Notes: generated from the letters alone by a model not told the origin. A stretch of 17,164 bases of DNA from an uncultured Blautia sp. (GCF_934424005.1 NZ_CAKRXI010000047.1:1-17164); one strand, 5' to 3'. Positions 7,042-14,411 are shown, counted from the stretch's first letter. A program made the numbers and translations.

Positions 7042-8376
7042 ATGATTACAGATTTTACAAAGGAGCATCCTGACCGGACATTGTGGAGATTCTGGATTCC
7101 GATGATGTTCAGTGTGATGTTTCAACAGATCTACAATATTGCGGACAGTATGATCGCAGGAAAATTTGCCGGTGAGGATGCACTTGCAGCAGTAGGAGCT
7201 TCGTACCCAATCACGATCATCTTTATGGCATTTGCAGTGGGAATGAACCTTGGATCTTCAGTAGTAGTATCCAGATTATTTGGCGCAGGTGACAGAAAAG
7301 GGGTAAAGAGTGCAGTAACGACAGCTTTTGCTTCTTCACTCGGACTTGCGGCGGTACTCACTGTTTTTGGATATTTTTTCAGCAGTAATATGATGGAATG
7401 GATACATACACCTCAGAATATTTTGGCAGATGGAATTCTGTATCTCAAAATATATGTATTTGGAATGGTCTTTCTGATGCTTTATAATGTATGCACTGGT
7501 GTTTTTACAGCATTGGGAGATTCCAAAACTCCATTGTATTTTTTGCTGGGATCATCCGCCGGCAATATCATCCTGGACCTGATATTTGTGGCTCAGCTTC
7601 ACTGGGGAGTTGCTGGTGTTGCCTGGGCCACTTTTATCGCACAGGGGATTTCGGCAGTGCTTGCATTGGTTACTCTGTTTTACAGACTCAGGTCTTTTGC
7701 AGGAGAAGAAAAACAGCCCTTTTTTGACAGAGGATATTTTATCCAGATATTTGCAATTGCAGTCCCAAGTATTTTACAGCAGAGCGTCCTGAGTGTCGGA
7801 AATCTTTTTGTACAGGATATTGTAAATCGCTATGGCTCGGCAGTTGTTGCCGGTTATTCAGGCGCTATTAAGCTGAATACCTTTGCCATAAATATTTTTA
7901 TGACATTGGGATCCTGCCTTTCAAGTTATACTGCCCAGAATATTGGCGCTGGCAAAGCAGAAAGGATACCGCTTGGATTTCGGACAGGTCTGAAACTCTC
8001 AGCGGTGGCAGCTGTACCATTTGTTGTTCTGTATGTAGGATTCAGCAGACGGATGATGGGGTTGTTTCTGAATGCAGAGAGTGGGGCAGCGATTACAGCA
8101 GGAATGGAGTTCCTTCGGATAGTCGCACCCTGGTATCTTATGATCGTAGTAAAGTTGATGACAGATGGAATCATCAGAGGAGCCGGTGCAATGACATATT
8201 TTGTTGCTGCAACTGTGCCGGATCTGATCATCAGAATTCTATTTGCATTGATGTTCAGCAGAAATTATGGAAGCACTGGAATTTGGATGGCATGGCCATT
8301 TGGCTGGATTGCAGCTACAGTGCTGACGTTGATTTTTTATAGAAAAGTCAGAAGGCAGTCGGGAGATTTAGCATGA
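7042..8376 (+). CDS. MATE-family multidrug/cation efflux transporter
   Basis: This 444-residue protein of the MATE (NorM/DinF/MepA-like) family exports drugs or toxic metabolites with Na+ or H+ antiport across the inner membrane. The N-terminus reads LWRFWIPMMFSVMFQQIYNI then ADSMIAGKFAGEDALAAVG, the usual first helix and loop. LGSSVVVSRLFGAGD around residues 73-87 and TAQNIGAGKAERI around 297-309 are the paired MATE signatures of the two homologous six-helix halves. The length and roughly 12 hydrophobic segments are normal. AGGAG lies 11 bases before the ATG. The stop codon overlaps the start of the next gene by four bases (ATGA), so the two proteins are translationally coupled and probably act together. 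Confidence 0.93.
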   Translation: MITDFTKEHPDRTLWRFWIPMMFSVMFQQIYNIADSMIAGKFAGEDALAAVGASYPITIIFMAFAVGMNLGSSVVVSRLFGAGDRKGVKSAVTTAFASSLGLAAVLTVFGYFFSSNMMEWIHTPQNILADGILYLKIYVFGMVFLMLYNVCTGVFTALGDSKTPLYFLLGSSAGNIILDLIFVAQLHWGVAGVAWATFIAQGISAVLALVTLFYRLRSFAGEEKQPFFDRGYFIQIFAIAVPSILQQSVLSVGNLFVQDIVNRYGSAVVAGYSGAIKLNTFAINIFMTLGSCLSSYTAQNIGAGKAERIPLGFRTGLKLSAVAAVPFVVLYVGFSRRMMGLFLNAESGAAITAGMEFLRIVAPWYLMIVVKLMTDGIIRGAGAMTYFVAATVPDLIIRILFALMFSRNYGSTGIWMAWPFGWIAATVLTLIFYRKVRRQSGDLA

Positions 8377-9272
8377 AAAAACGAGCATATTACCATCTTC
8401 CGGGGCTATTTGAGTTTTATGAACTGTACCGAGTATTTCTGCCGTTGTTCCGGGAACATAGAGAATATTTCTATGACTGGTGCGAGATTAGTTCAATATA
8501 CGGGGCTCCGTCAGACTGTATCTGGGGCGGAGGCCGTACTTCCTTTGGAGAGGCAGACGCGAAAAAAGTACTGGATCTGATGCAGGAATATCAGATATCC
8601 GCCCGACTGACATTCAGTAATTCACTTTTGCGGGAAGAACACTTGCAGGATCGAAAATGCAATGAACTCTGTGCGTTGTTGGAAAAAAACAATAAACCTC
8701 AAAATGGTGTGATCATTCATTCAGATCTGCTTTTAGATTATCTGCAAAAGAACTATCCGGGTCTTTATCTGGTCTCATCAACTACAAAAGCACTGACAAA
8801 TTTCAGTGATTTTTTACAGGAAATCAACAGAGAGGAATTCAGATATGTAGTGCCGGATTTTCGTCTTAATAAAAAGTTTGATCAGTTAAATCAGATGAAT
8901 ACACAGCAAAAAGAAAAAGTGGAATTCCTGTGTAATGAATGCTGCTGGTTTGGATGTAAGGACAGAAAAGCCTGTTACGAAACAGTCAGTCGGAAAAATC
9001 TGGGAGAAAACTGTCAGGAACATATCTGTGCAGCGCCTGATTCCGGAGAGGGATATCTTTTCTCCAAAGCAATGGAAAATCCTGGATTTATTAGTGTGAC
9101 AGATATCAAAGATACTTATCTGCCAATGGGATTTTCAAATTTTAAGATCGAAGGACGCGGACTGGGAAGTGCACTGATTCTGGAATTCCTGCTGTATTAT
9201 ATGACCAGACCAGAATACCAGATTCATGTCAGAGAAAAGATATATCTGGATAATATGCTGGATCTTTTTTGA
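8373..9272 (+). CDS. Cysteine-rich protein resembling U32 peptidase / UbiV-YhbV family
   Basis: This 299-residue soluble protein has no signal peptide. Two features resemble the U32 family (YhbU/YhbV, UbiU/UbiV). One is a run EKVEFLCNECCWFGCKDRKACY at about 181-202, with further Cys at 214 and 219, comparable to the family's NExCxxxCxxR iron-sulfur region. The other is FKIEGRGLG at 257-265, comparable to the KIEGR motif late in the U32 TIM barrel. Cysteines 187, 190, 191, 195, 201, 214 and 219 could ligate an Fe-S cluster. It overlaps the MATE stop by four bases. U32-like proteins include peptidases and O2-independent hydroxylases, so a role with the pump (for example making or trimming its substrate) is conceivable but not shown. 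The family call is from motif memory and moderate. Confidence 0.55.
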   Translation: MKKRAYYHLPGLFEFYELYRVFLPLFREHREYFYDWCEISSIYGAPSDCIWGGGRTSFGEADAKKVLDLMQEYQISARLTFSNSLLREEHLQDRKCNELCALLEKNNKPQNGVIIHSDLLLDYLQKNYPGLYLVSSTTKALTNFSDFLQEINREEFRYVVPDFRLNKKFDQLNQMNTQQKEKVEFLCNECCWFGCKDRKACYETVSRKNLGENCQEHICAAPDSGEGYLFSKAMENPGFISVTDIKDTYLPMGFSNFKIEGRGLGSALILEFLLYYMTRPEYQIHVREKIYLDNMLDLF

Positions 9273-9322
9273 GTACGAAAAGATGAAGTTATAGGGGCAA
9301 TATCCATATATAGAATTGCAAG

Positions 9323-9350
9323 AAAGAGCATCAGGAAACTGGTGCTCTTT
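9323..9350. terminator. Bidirectional terminator between the U32-like gene and the AraC gene
   Basis: AAAGAGCATCAG at 9323-9334 pairs with CTGGTGCTCTTT at 9339-9350 (one G-U) around a GAAA tetraloop. Its own A and T runs give a short T tail on both strands. It ends the rightward MATE/U32-like unit and the leftward AraC gene, whose stop codon (9331-9333) lies within the stem. Confidence 0.8.
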
Positions 9351-10233
9351 CCTGGTTTCGATAGTCAGTAGGAGTCATCTTATATGTTTTTTTGAAAGTT
9401 CGGCAAAAATGATCTACGTTGTTAAATCCGGTGTTATTAGAGATTGTGGCTATTTTTTCTTCTGTATTTATTAGAAGAAGTGCTGCTTGTTTAAGGCGAT
9501 AGTTGATAAGATACTTAACCGGTGTCAGTTTAAGGTTATTCTGAAAAAGATGAAGGGCAGTACTCTTGCTGATATTTGCAGTTCTGGCAATATCCTCAAG
9601 TGTTATATTTTCCGAATAATGTGCATGAACGTATTGCATCATCAGCTGAAGCCGTGTTCTGGAAATTACAGCGCCCATGTTTTCAAATTGATCAAAAGTC
9701 AGATTTTCTAAAAGTAATATCCAGAGCTGCTGAACTGACATAGATACAATAATCTCACGGTTAAATTCTGTTTCCTGTACCGCAATTATTGTTTTTATGA
9801 TTTCAAGAGCTTTTTTCTGCCAGGGAATATCCGGTTGAAAAACGAGATATTCAAGAGAAGATGAAATTACAGGATTGATATATTTTTTATAAATGAGACT
9901 GTCCGGTGGTGCAATAAATGAAGGCTGAAACAGAAAATTGGGAATGATGGCATCGCTTGAGGATTGTAATCGATGGAGAATTTTGGAATTGATCATTATG
10001 CCGTTACCCTCATTAAGTTCAAAGTGAACCGTACCAATATCAAAAACCACATTTCCGCTTTCGATATATATAAATTCCAGCTCACTGTGCCAGTGCCAGT
10101 CGATGCACTTAAAATCAAACAGAGCTATATTTTCATAATAGTAGCGAAAAGGATACTCGGCATTTCCATGATGGACGGTTTCCATTAAGTTGGCATCCGT
10201 TGTTGTTTTGGTGAATTGATTTTGAAAACTCAT
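9331..10233 (-). CDS. AraC-family transcriptional regulator with cupin sensor domain
   Basis: This 300-residue regulator has an N-terminal cupin-like sugar-sensing domain and a C-terminal AraC double helix-turn-helix of about 100 residues. The sensor shows IDWHWHSELEFIYIESGNV and a later MINSKILHRLQ strand. The DNA-binding domain shows ITLEDIARTANISKSTALHL then FQNNLKLTPVKYLINYRLKQ, and ends with GFNNVDHFCRTFKKTYKMTP, the classic AraC signature. The frame runs 27 codons further upstream, but ATG 10233 is preceded by GAGGT ten bases away and gives the usual length. It is divergent from the MFS transporter at 10358, and probable operator repeats lie between them. The likely role is sugar-responsive activation of the transporter; the inducer is unknown. 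Confidence 0.9.
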   Translation of the reverse strand: MSFQNQFTKTTTDANLMETVHHGNAEYPFRYYYENIALFDFKCIDWHWHSELEFIYIESGNVVFDIGTVHFELNEGNGIMINSKILHRLQSSSDAIIPNFLFQPSFIAPPDSLIYKKYINPVISSSLEYLVFQPDIPWQKKALEIIKTIIAVQETEFNREIIVSMSVQQLWILLLENLTFDQFENMGAVISRTRLQLMMQYVHAHYSENITLEDIARTANISKSTALHLFQNNLKLTPVKYLINYRLKQAALLLINTEEKIATISNNTGFNNVDHFCRTFKKTYKMTPTDYRNQERAPVS

Positions 10234-10270
10234 GACTATTAATACCTCATATAATTGAACAATACGATAT

Positions 10271-10304
10271 ATTACAATAAAATATGAAAAAATTACAATG
10301 AAAT
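10271..10304. promoter_or_regulatory. Direct repeats, probable AraC-type operator
   Basis: ATTACAATAAAAT at 10271-10283 is repeated as ATTACAATGAAAT at 10292-10304, with 12 of 13 bases identical and start points 21 bp apart, two helical turns. AraC-family dimers bind direct repeats at this spacing. The second copy ends 17 bp before TATAAT at 10321-10326, the best -10 for the MFS gene. The site therefore overlaps the poor -35 region, as expected for an activator-dependent promoter. Confidence 0.55.
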
Positions 10305-10357
10305 TAGTATCCACATATTATATAATACAAACAAATATTATTCAAGGAGCATCTTAC

Positions 10358-11533
10358 ATGAAGAATTATAAAAAAACCAAATTGGCCTGTTATCTTGGAT
10401 TTATAACACAGGCGATCGCTGCAAATTTTGCACCCCTTTTATATTTGAAGTTTCACACGGAGTATAATATTACCCTTGGTAATATTGCACTTATTTCTAC
10501 ATGTTTTTTCTTTACACAATTATTAGTTGACATATTCTGTGCCAGATTTGTTGATAAAATAGGGTACAGAATATGCATTGTAGCTTCGGAAGCCTGCTCG
10601 GCCATAGGTCTTGTAGGAATGGCTTTTCTTCCGGGGATTCTTCCGAATCCTTTTGCCGGAATTATAATAAGTGTAGTCATATATGCAATAGGAAGTGGTC
10701 TTATTGAAGTGCTTTGCAGCCCGATCATTGAGGCATGTCCATTTGATAATAAAGAAGCAACTATGAGCTTGCTTCATTCTTTTTATTGCTGGGGAGCAGT
10801 AGGAACAATTCTTGTTTCAACAATTTTCTTTGCAGTATTTGGAATCGACAGCTGGAAATGGCTGGCAGTTCTGTTAGCCTTGATTCCGACAGTAAATATC
10901 TATAATTTTGCAACTTGTCCTATTGAATATCTTGTAGATGAGAACGAAGGAATGAGTATATCAGCACTTTTTAAAACACCATTATTCTGGATTGCTATTA
11001 TTTTGATGGTATGTTCCGGTGCTTCTGAATTATCTATGGCACAATGGGCTTCTGCATATGCTGAAGCAGCGCTTGGCTTAAGCAAAACAATGGGAGATCT
11101 TCTGGGACCATGTTTATTTGCTGTCTCCATGGGAATCAGCAGAATACTATATGGAAAATACGGAGAAAAAGTAGATCTGTCAAAGTTCATGCTTGGTTCA
11201 GGTGCATTATGCGTAGTATGTTATGTTCTTGCATCACTCTTTTTAAATCCTGTAGTAGGACTTACAGGATGTATCCTGTGTGGCTTTTCTGTTGGAATCA
11301 TGTGGCCGGGTACATTAAGTATCTCATCTAAGAAGTTTCCGGCAGGTGGTACTGCAATGTTTGCACTTCTTGCCATGGCTGGAGATCTGGGAGGAAGCAT
11401 CGGTCCTGGTATTGTTGGACGAGTAACCCAGATGGCGGGAGATAATATAAGGAGCGGTATGTTGGTCGGCCTGATCTTTCCCGTGGTAATGGTAATCGGA
11501 CTCTTATTTTTTGATAAGATAAAGTCCAGATAA
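10358..11533 (+). CDS. MFS transporter (probable sugar permease)
   Basis: This 391-residue, highly hydrophobic protein of the major facilitator superfamily has about 12 membrane segments and would be an inner-membrane carrier. The loop after helix 2 reads FVDKIGYRICIVASE (residues 64-78), matching the MFS G-x-x-x-D-(R/K)-x-G-x-R/K motif. The pattern with an acidic residue in PIIEACPFDNKEATMSLLHS and glycine-rich helices late in the protein recalls FucP-like sugar permeases, without being decisive. The start is ATG 10358 because AAGGAG lies eight bases upstream; a frame start at 10298 would lie inside the operator repeats. The divergent AraC regulator gene implies inducible uptake of a sugar. 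Confidence 0.85.
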   Translation: MKNYKKTKLACYLGFITQAIAANFAPLLYLKFHTEYNITLGNIALISTCFFFTQLLVDIFCARFVDKIGYRICIVASEACSAIGLVGMAFLPGILPNPFAGIIISVVIYAIGSGLIEVLCSPIIEACPFDNKEATMSLLHSFYCWGAVGTILVSTIFFAVFGIDSWKWLAVLLALIPTVNIYNFATCPIEYLVDENEGMSISALFKTPLFWIAIILMVCSGASELSMAQWASAYAEAALGLSKTMGDLLGPCLFAVSMGISRILYGKYGEKVDLSKFMLGSGALCVVCYVLASLFLNPVVGLTGCILCGFSVGIMWPGTLSISSKKFPAGGTAMFALLAMAGDLGGSIGPGIVGRVTQMAGDNIRSGMLVGLIFPVVMVIGLLFFDKIKSR

Positions 11534-11561
11534 CTTTTCAAAATTTGTCTACAGAAAAGAG

Positions 11562-11762
11562 ATGAAAATACGAATGGAAACAAAACAAATTATTCTTGAA
11601 ACAAGGACGGATGAGGATGTTATAGAAATAACACTGGCAATGATTGATCTACAAGTGCCTGTATTACATGAACCACGATATACTGATTTGGGTTATGAAA
11701 GTTGTTTTTTGTGTGGGAAAGACCTGCAAATGCGTATAATTCATAGAAAAATAATTATATAA
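11562..11762 (+). CDS. Small unrecognised ORF after the MFS gene
   Basis: A 66-codon frame starts 29 bases after the MFS stop. It is rich in charged residues at the N-terminus and has a CFLCGK pair of cysteines near residue 47. I recognise no family. The ribosome site is weak (AAAAGAG next to the ATG); a second ATG at 11574 is no better. It may be a small gene of the MFS operon or the remains of a longer one. Confidence 0.25.
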   Translation: MKIRMETKQIILETRTDEDVIEITLAMIDLQVPVLHEPRYTDLGYESCFLCGKDLQMRIIHRKIII

Positions 11763-11806
11763 GAACTCTTTTGAAGAATGTCTGATTTACAAGGCTTAGG
11801 AACTTC

Positions 11807-11835
11807 TTGACAGTGATATTGATTTGATATATGAT
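11807..11835 (+). promoter_or_regulatory. Strong sigma-A promoter of the riboswitch
   Basis: A perfect TTGACA at 11807-11812 and TATGAT at 11830-11835 are separated by the ideal 17 bp. The predicted transcription start, near 11842, coincides with the first base of the riboswitch P1 stem. The placement supports both calls. Confidence 0.85.
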
Positions 11836-11841
11836 TGTACC

Positions 11842-11942
11842 AAATAAAGGGGAGTAACCTACGCTTTTAAAATATGCGTTTGTGGTATCGTCAATACGGT
11901 GGAAACATCCGGTATCACAAGAAAATGGTGAGACTTTTATTG
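11842..11942 (+). promoter_or_regulatory. yybP-ykoY manganese riboswitch aptamer
   Basis: The conserved elements are present in order. The P1 5' arm AATAAAGG at 11843-11850 runs into the invariant GGGGAGTA (11849-11856). A short P2 hairpin follows, ACGC 11861-11864 with GCGT 11876-11879. Next is the P3 element GTGGTATCGTCAATACGG, whose lower stem closes with GGTATCAC (about 11911-11918). Last is GTGAGACTTTTATT, whose CTTTTATT re-forms P1. This matches the yybP-ykoY class (Rfam RF00080), known to bind Mn2+ and to switch on exporters or P-type ATPases. Binding would stabilise P1 and prevent the terminator that shares its 3' arm. The gene it should control, a cation ATPase at 12050, is broken. 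Confidence 0.88.
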
Positions 11943-11975
11943 CATTTTTGTTATGCAATAAAGGTTTCTTTTTTT
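11934..11975 (+). terminator. Riboswitch expression-platform terminator
   Basis: CTTTTATTGCAT at 11934-11945 pairs over 12 bp (one G-U) with ATGCAATAAAGG at 11953-11964, loop of seven bases, followed by TTTCTTTTTTT. The 5' half of the stem is the same CTTTTATT that closes riboswitch P1, so the two structures exclude each other: terminator without metal, read-through with metal. Confidence 0.85.
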
Positions 11976-12049
11976 GTACATTTTTATCGAAAAGATCTTT
12001 CATTGCATAAAAATCCAACAGACATTTATGAAAAGAGGAGGCATAAGTG

Positions 12050-13301
12050 ATGAAAGAAATTTATCAACAGACAGTAGAAGAAGTATTTGAGCGAGTGAAA
12101 GGCAGTATATCAGGTCTTACGAGCGAACAGGTGAAATCTTCCAGAGAAAAGTGCGGATGGAATGAATTTGCAGAAGGAAAGAAGAAAAATATCCTGCAGA
12201 TTTTTTTGGAACAGTATAAGGATTTTCTGGTTCTGGTCCGGAGGCAAAGGTACTGCGTGATGGATCTGCTGTTCAGATTCCAGCCAGGGAACTGGTCATT
12301 GGAGATGTGATACTGCTCGAAGCTGGAGATATGATCCCGGCGGATGGAAGATTGATTGAAAATGCAAGCCTCAAGGTTGATGAGAGTGCACTCACCGGAG
12401 AGAGCCTGGCAGTTGAGAAGAGTATGGAGACTATACCTACAGAAGTGCCGCTTGGGGATCGTAAGAATATGTTGTTTTCAGGCAGCTTTGTGACATATGG
12501 TCGTGGCAGAGCAGTTGTGACTGACATAGGAATGCAGACGGAAGTTGGAAAGATTGCAGGACTTTTAAAATCAACTTCGGAAAAACAGACACCACTTTAG
12601 GCAAGTCTGGAAGTCTTTGGAAAGAAACTTTCAATTATAATTCTGATATTCTGCGGCTTTTTGTTTGCAATCAATGTATTCCGGGGTGAAAGGAAGGTCT
12701 GCGAGTATTGGCTTTTACTTATCGTGAAATTCCAGAGAATCACACATTAACTATAGAAGATGAGAATCACTTGGTATTTCTTGGTTTGATCGCGATGATG
12801 GATCCGCCAAGAGAAGAAGCAAAAACTGCAGTTACAGAATGTATAAAAGCAGGAATCAGGCCGGTTATGATCACAGGAGATCATAAAATCACAGCAGCAG
12901 CAATTGCTAAGAGAGTTGGCATATTACATGATTTATCTGAAGCCTGTGAGGGCGCAGATATAGAAAAAATGAGTGATGAAGAATTAAGAGAGTTTGTGCC
13001 GAATATATCTGTATATGCGAGGGTGTCACCGGAACATAAAATCCGTATTGTCCGGGCATGGCAGGAAAAAGGAAAAATAGTGACTATGACTGGTGATGGT
13101 GTCAATGACGCTCCGGCCCTGAAGCAGGCAGATATTGGTGTTGCTATGGGAATTACCGGAACAGAAGTTGCAAAAGATGCGGCAGCGATGGTACTTACAG
13201 ATGATAACTTTGCAACGATAGTAAAAGCAGTAGAAAATGGCCGAAATTTATATCAGAACATTAAGAATGCAATACAGTTCCTTTTATCAGGAAATTTTGG
13301 G
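12050..13301 (+). pseudogene. Broken P2-type cation-transporting ATPase (Ca2+/Mn2+ class)
   Basis: The start is clear (AGGAGG at 12036-12041, ATG 12050) and the first 63 codons read as the cytoplasmic N-terminus of a P2-type ATPase. At about 12238 a deletion removes the first two membrane helices and shifts the frame. The new frame holds the actuator domain with DESALTGES (TGES at 12394-12405). A TAG at 12598-12600 then replaces a codon in TPL-x-ASLEVFGKKL. Near 12690 a second deletion removes the DKTGT phosphorylation site and most of the nucleotide-binding domain. The third frame resumes with GLRVLAFTYREI, MITGDHK and TGDGVNDAPAL (13089-13121) and stops matching after FLLSGNFG at 13301, losing the last six helices. 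About half of a usual 870-900 residue protein remains, so it cannot be functional. Confidence 0.92.
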
Positions 13302-13306
13302 ATACT

Positions 13307-13609
13307 CCCAAAACCGGTTGTTACTTTTGTTCCGCCATTGATGCCTGTGAGTAGCTGATCTTCTTTGTAACCATCCAGTTCCAGTGCTTTTTCAATAACC
13401 GGCGTAAAATCTTTCTTTTCATCAATATGAACAGCACCTGGGAAAGCAACTACTTCTGTTGTAAATACTCTGTCAGCGTAGCTGTTTTTTGGCGGCATCA
13501 GACAGTTGGTAGTGTAAAGAATAGGAGCAGGAAGATGATCAAACTCTTTCTGCTGATTCTGCCATGCGGTTCCAAAGTGTCCTTTTAAGTGAGAGAACCT
13601 GGTCAGTGT
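13307..13609 (-). pseudogene. hcp: Internal fragment of hybrid-cluster protein (hydroxylamine reductase)
   Basis: Reading the minus strand from 13609, about 100 codons match the middle of Hcp: HLKGHFGTAWQNQQKEF, then PILYTTNCLMPPKNSYADRV and FTPVIEKALEL, ending TKVTTGFG. The Cys of TTNC corresponds to one ligand of the hybrid [4Fe-2O-2S] cluster (Cys312 in the Desulfovibrio protein, from memory). The N-terminal CxxC cluster domain and the C-terminal VGGCDGA, ACGKFR and GQCND segments are all missing, so both ends are cut. The left cut abuts the ATPase remnant. The right cut abuts the Crp/Fnr remnant. Hcp detoxifies NO and hydroxylamine in anaerobes; this copy is dead. Confidence 0.88.
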
Positions 13610-13610
13610 C

Positions 13611-13895
13611 CTGGCAAATAAGATACTAATCCTGAATGATAAGATTACACATGTTGGCAAGCGAACGACAAGGGATAAACTATTGTCATATTTGTCGGCA
13701 GAATCCATCAGACATTCGTCGTTATCTTTTGACATTCCCTTTGACCGGCAGCAGCTGGCAGATTATCTTTGCATAGACCGTGCGGCAATGTCTACGGAGA
13801 TATCAAAGTTACAAAAAGAAGGCTTTATAAAAACAAATCGAAATTATTTTGAGTTGATTGCCTGTAATGAAACAGATTTACAAGCTGACAAATGA
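13611..13895 (+). pseudogene. C-terminal fragment of a Crp/Fnr-family regulator (HcpR-like)
   Basis: From about 13611 the plus strand reads LANKILILNDKITHVGKRTT then RDKLLSYLSAES. This is the end of the dimer helix and the start of the DNA-binding domain of Crp/Fnr regulators. The helix-turn-helix follows: FDRQQLADYLCIDRAAMSTE then ISKLQKEGFIKTNRNYFEL. The N-terminal cyclic-nucleotide-binding-like sensor (about 130 residues) is absent. No ribosome site precedes the internal ATG at 13683 (bases 13660-13682 hold no purine run), although a short helix-turn-helix peptide could in principle be made. Crp/Fnr regulators (HcpR) commonly sit beside hcp, which supports a shared origin with the adjacent fragment. 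The stop is TGA at 13893. Confidence 0.83.
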
Positions 13896-13904
13896 TGGTA
13901 TAAT
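13877..13904 (+). promoter_or_regulatory. Promoter of the flavodoxin-like gene
   Basis: TTTACA at 13877-13882 and a perfect TATAAT at 13899-13904 are 16 bp apart, with an extended -10 TGG at 13896-13898. It overlaps the stop codon of the Crp/Fnr fragment and lies 33 bases before the flavodoxin start. Confidence 0.75.
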
Positions 13905-13936
13905 TCTATTGTTGAGCGGATAGAAAGGGTATAGAT

Positions 13937-14368
13937 ATGAGAAAAGCAATCGTATATGCATCAGTACATCATGGAAATACAGAAAAAATAGTAAAAAGCA
14001 TAGAAGAAAGATGTCAGGTTGATTTGATTGATGCAGTAAAACAGTCAGATGCAGATCTGAGAAGTTATGATATGATCGGGTTTGCATCAGGAATCTATTT
14101 TTCGAAATTTCATCAGTCAATATTAAAATTTGCAGAAAAGAATTTGCCAGATGACAAAAAGATATTCCTGATCTGCACTTATGGTGGAAGTGCGAATTAT
14201 AGATCCATAGAGCAGATTCTGGATAAAAAACATGCCAGCATAGTAGGGAAATTTGGGTGCAAAGGATATGATACATTTGGTCCGTTTAAACTAGTTGGAG
14301 GTATTGCAAAAGGACATCCGGATGATAAAGATATCCAAAATGCAGTGGAGTTTGTAAAAGACTTATAA
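13937..14368 (+). CDS. Flavodoxin-domain protein
   Basis: This 143-residue soluble protein has a flavodoxin fold. The N-terminal strand and FMN phosphate loop read AIVYASVHHGNTEKI (residues 4-18), close to the flavodoxin T/S-x-x-x-GNT pattern. SYDMIGFASGIYFSKFHQSI around 48-67 is the second FMN-contacting loop with an aromatic residue, and FLICTYGGSANY around 77-88 is the third. The length and order match the small flavodoxin-like family related to protoporphyrinogen oxidase HemG/Flav_3. It would bind FMN and transfer electrons in the cytoplasm; its partner is unknown. It has its own strong promoter and an AAAGGG-type ribosome site, so it appears active although flanked by dead genes. Confidence 0.88.
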   Translation: MRKAIVYASVHHGNTEKIVKSIEERCQVDLIDAVKQSDADLRSYDMIGFASGIYFSKFHQSILKFAEKNLPDDKKIFLICTYGGSANYRSIEQILDKKHASIVGKFGCKGYDTFGPFKLVGGIAKGHPDDKDIQNAVEFVKDL

Positions 14369-14411
14369 ACACGTAAAGAAGGAATAGAAATATAGGCAGG
14401 AATGTGAAATA

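Noticed and set aside
13610..13735. Extension of the hcp frame upstream to a start codon at 13735
   Set aside because: The minus frame is open there, but the encoded residues do not resemble Hcp; the plus strand over the same bases encodes recognisable Crp/Fnr sequence.
13683..13895. A stand-alone 70-residue helix-turn-helix gene
   Set aside because: The coding similarity to Crp/Fnr proteins continues upstream of this ATG to about 13611, and there is no ribosome site, so it is the tail of a truncated gene.
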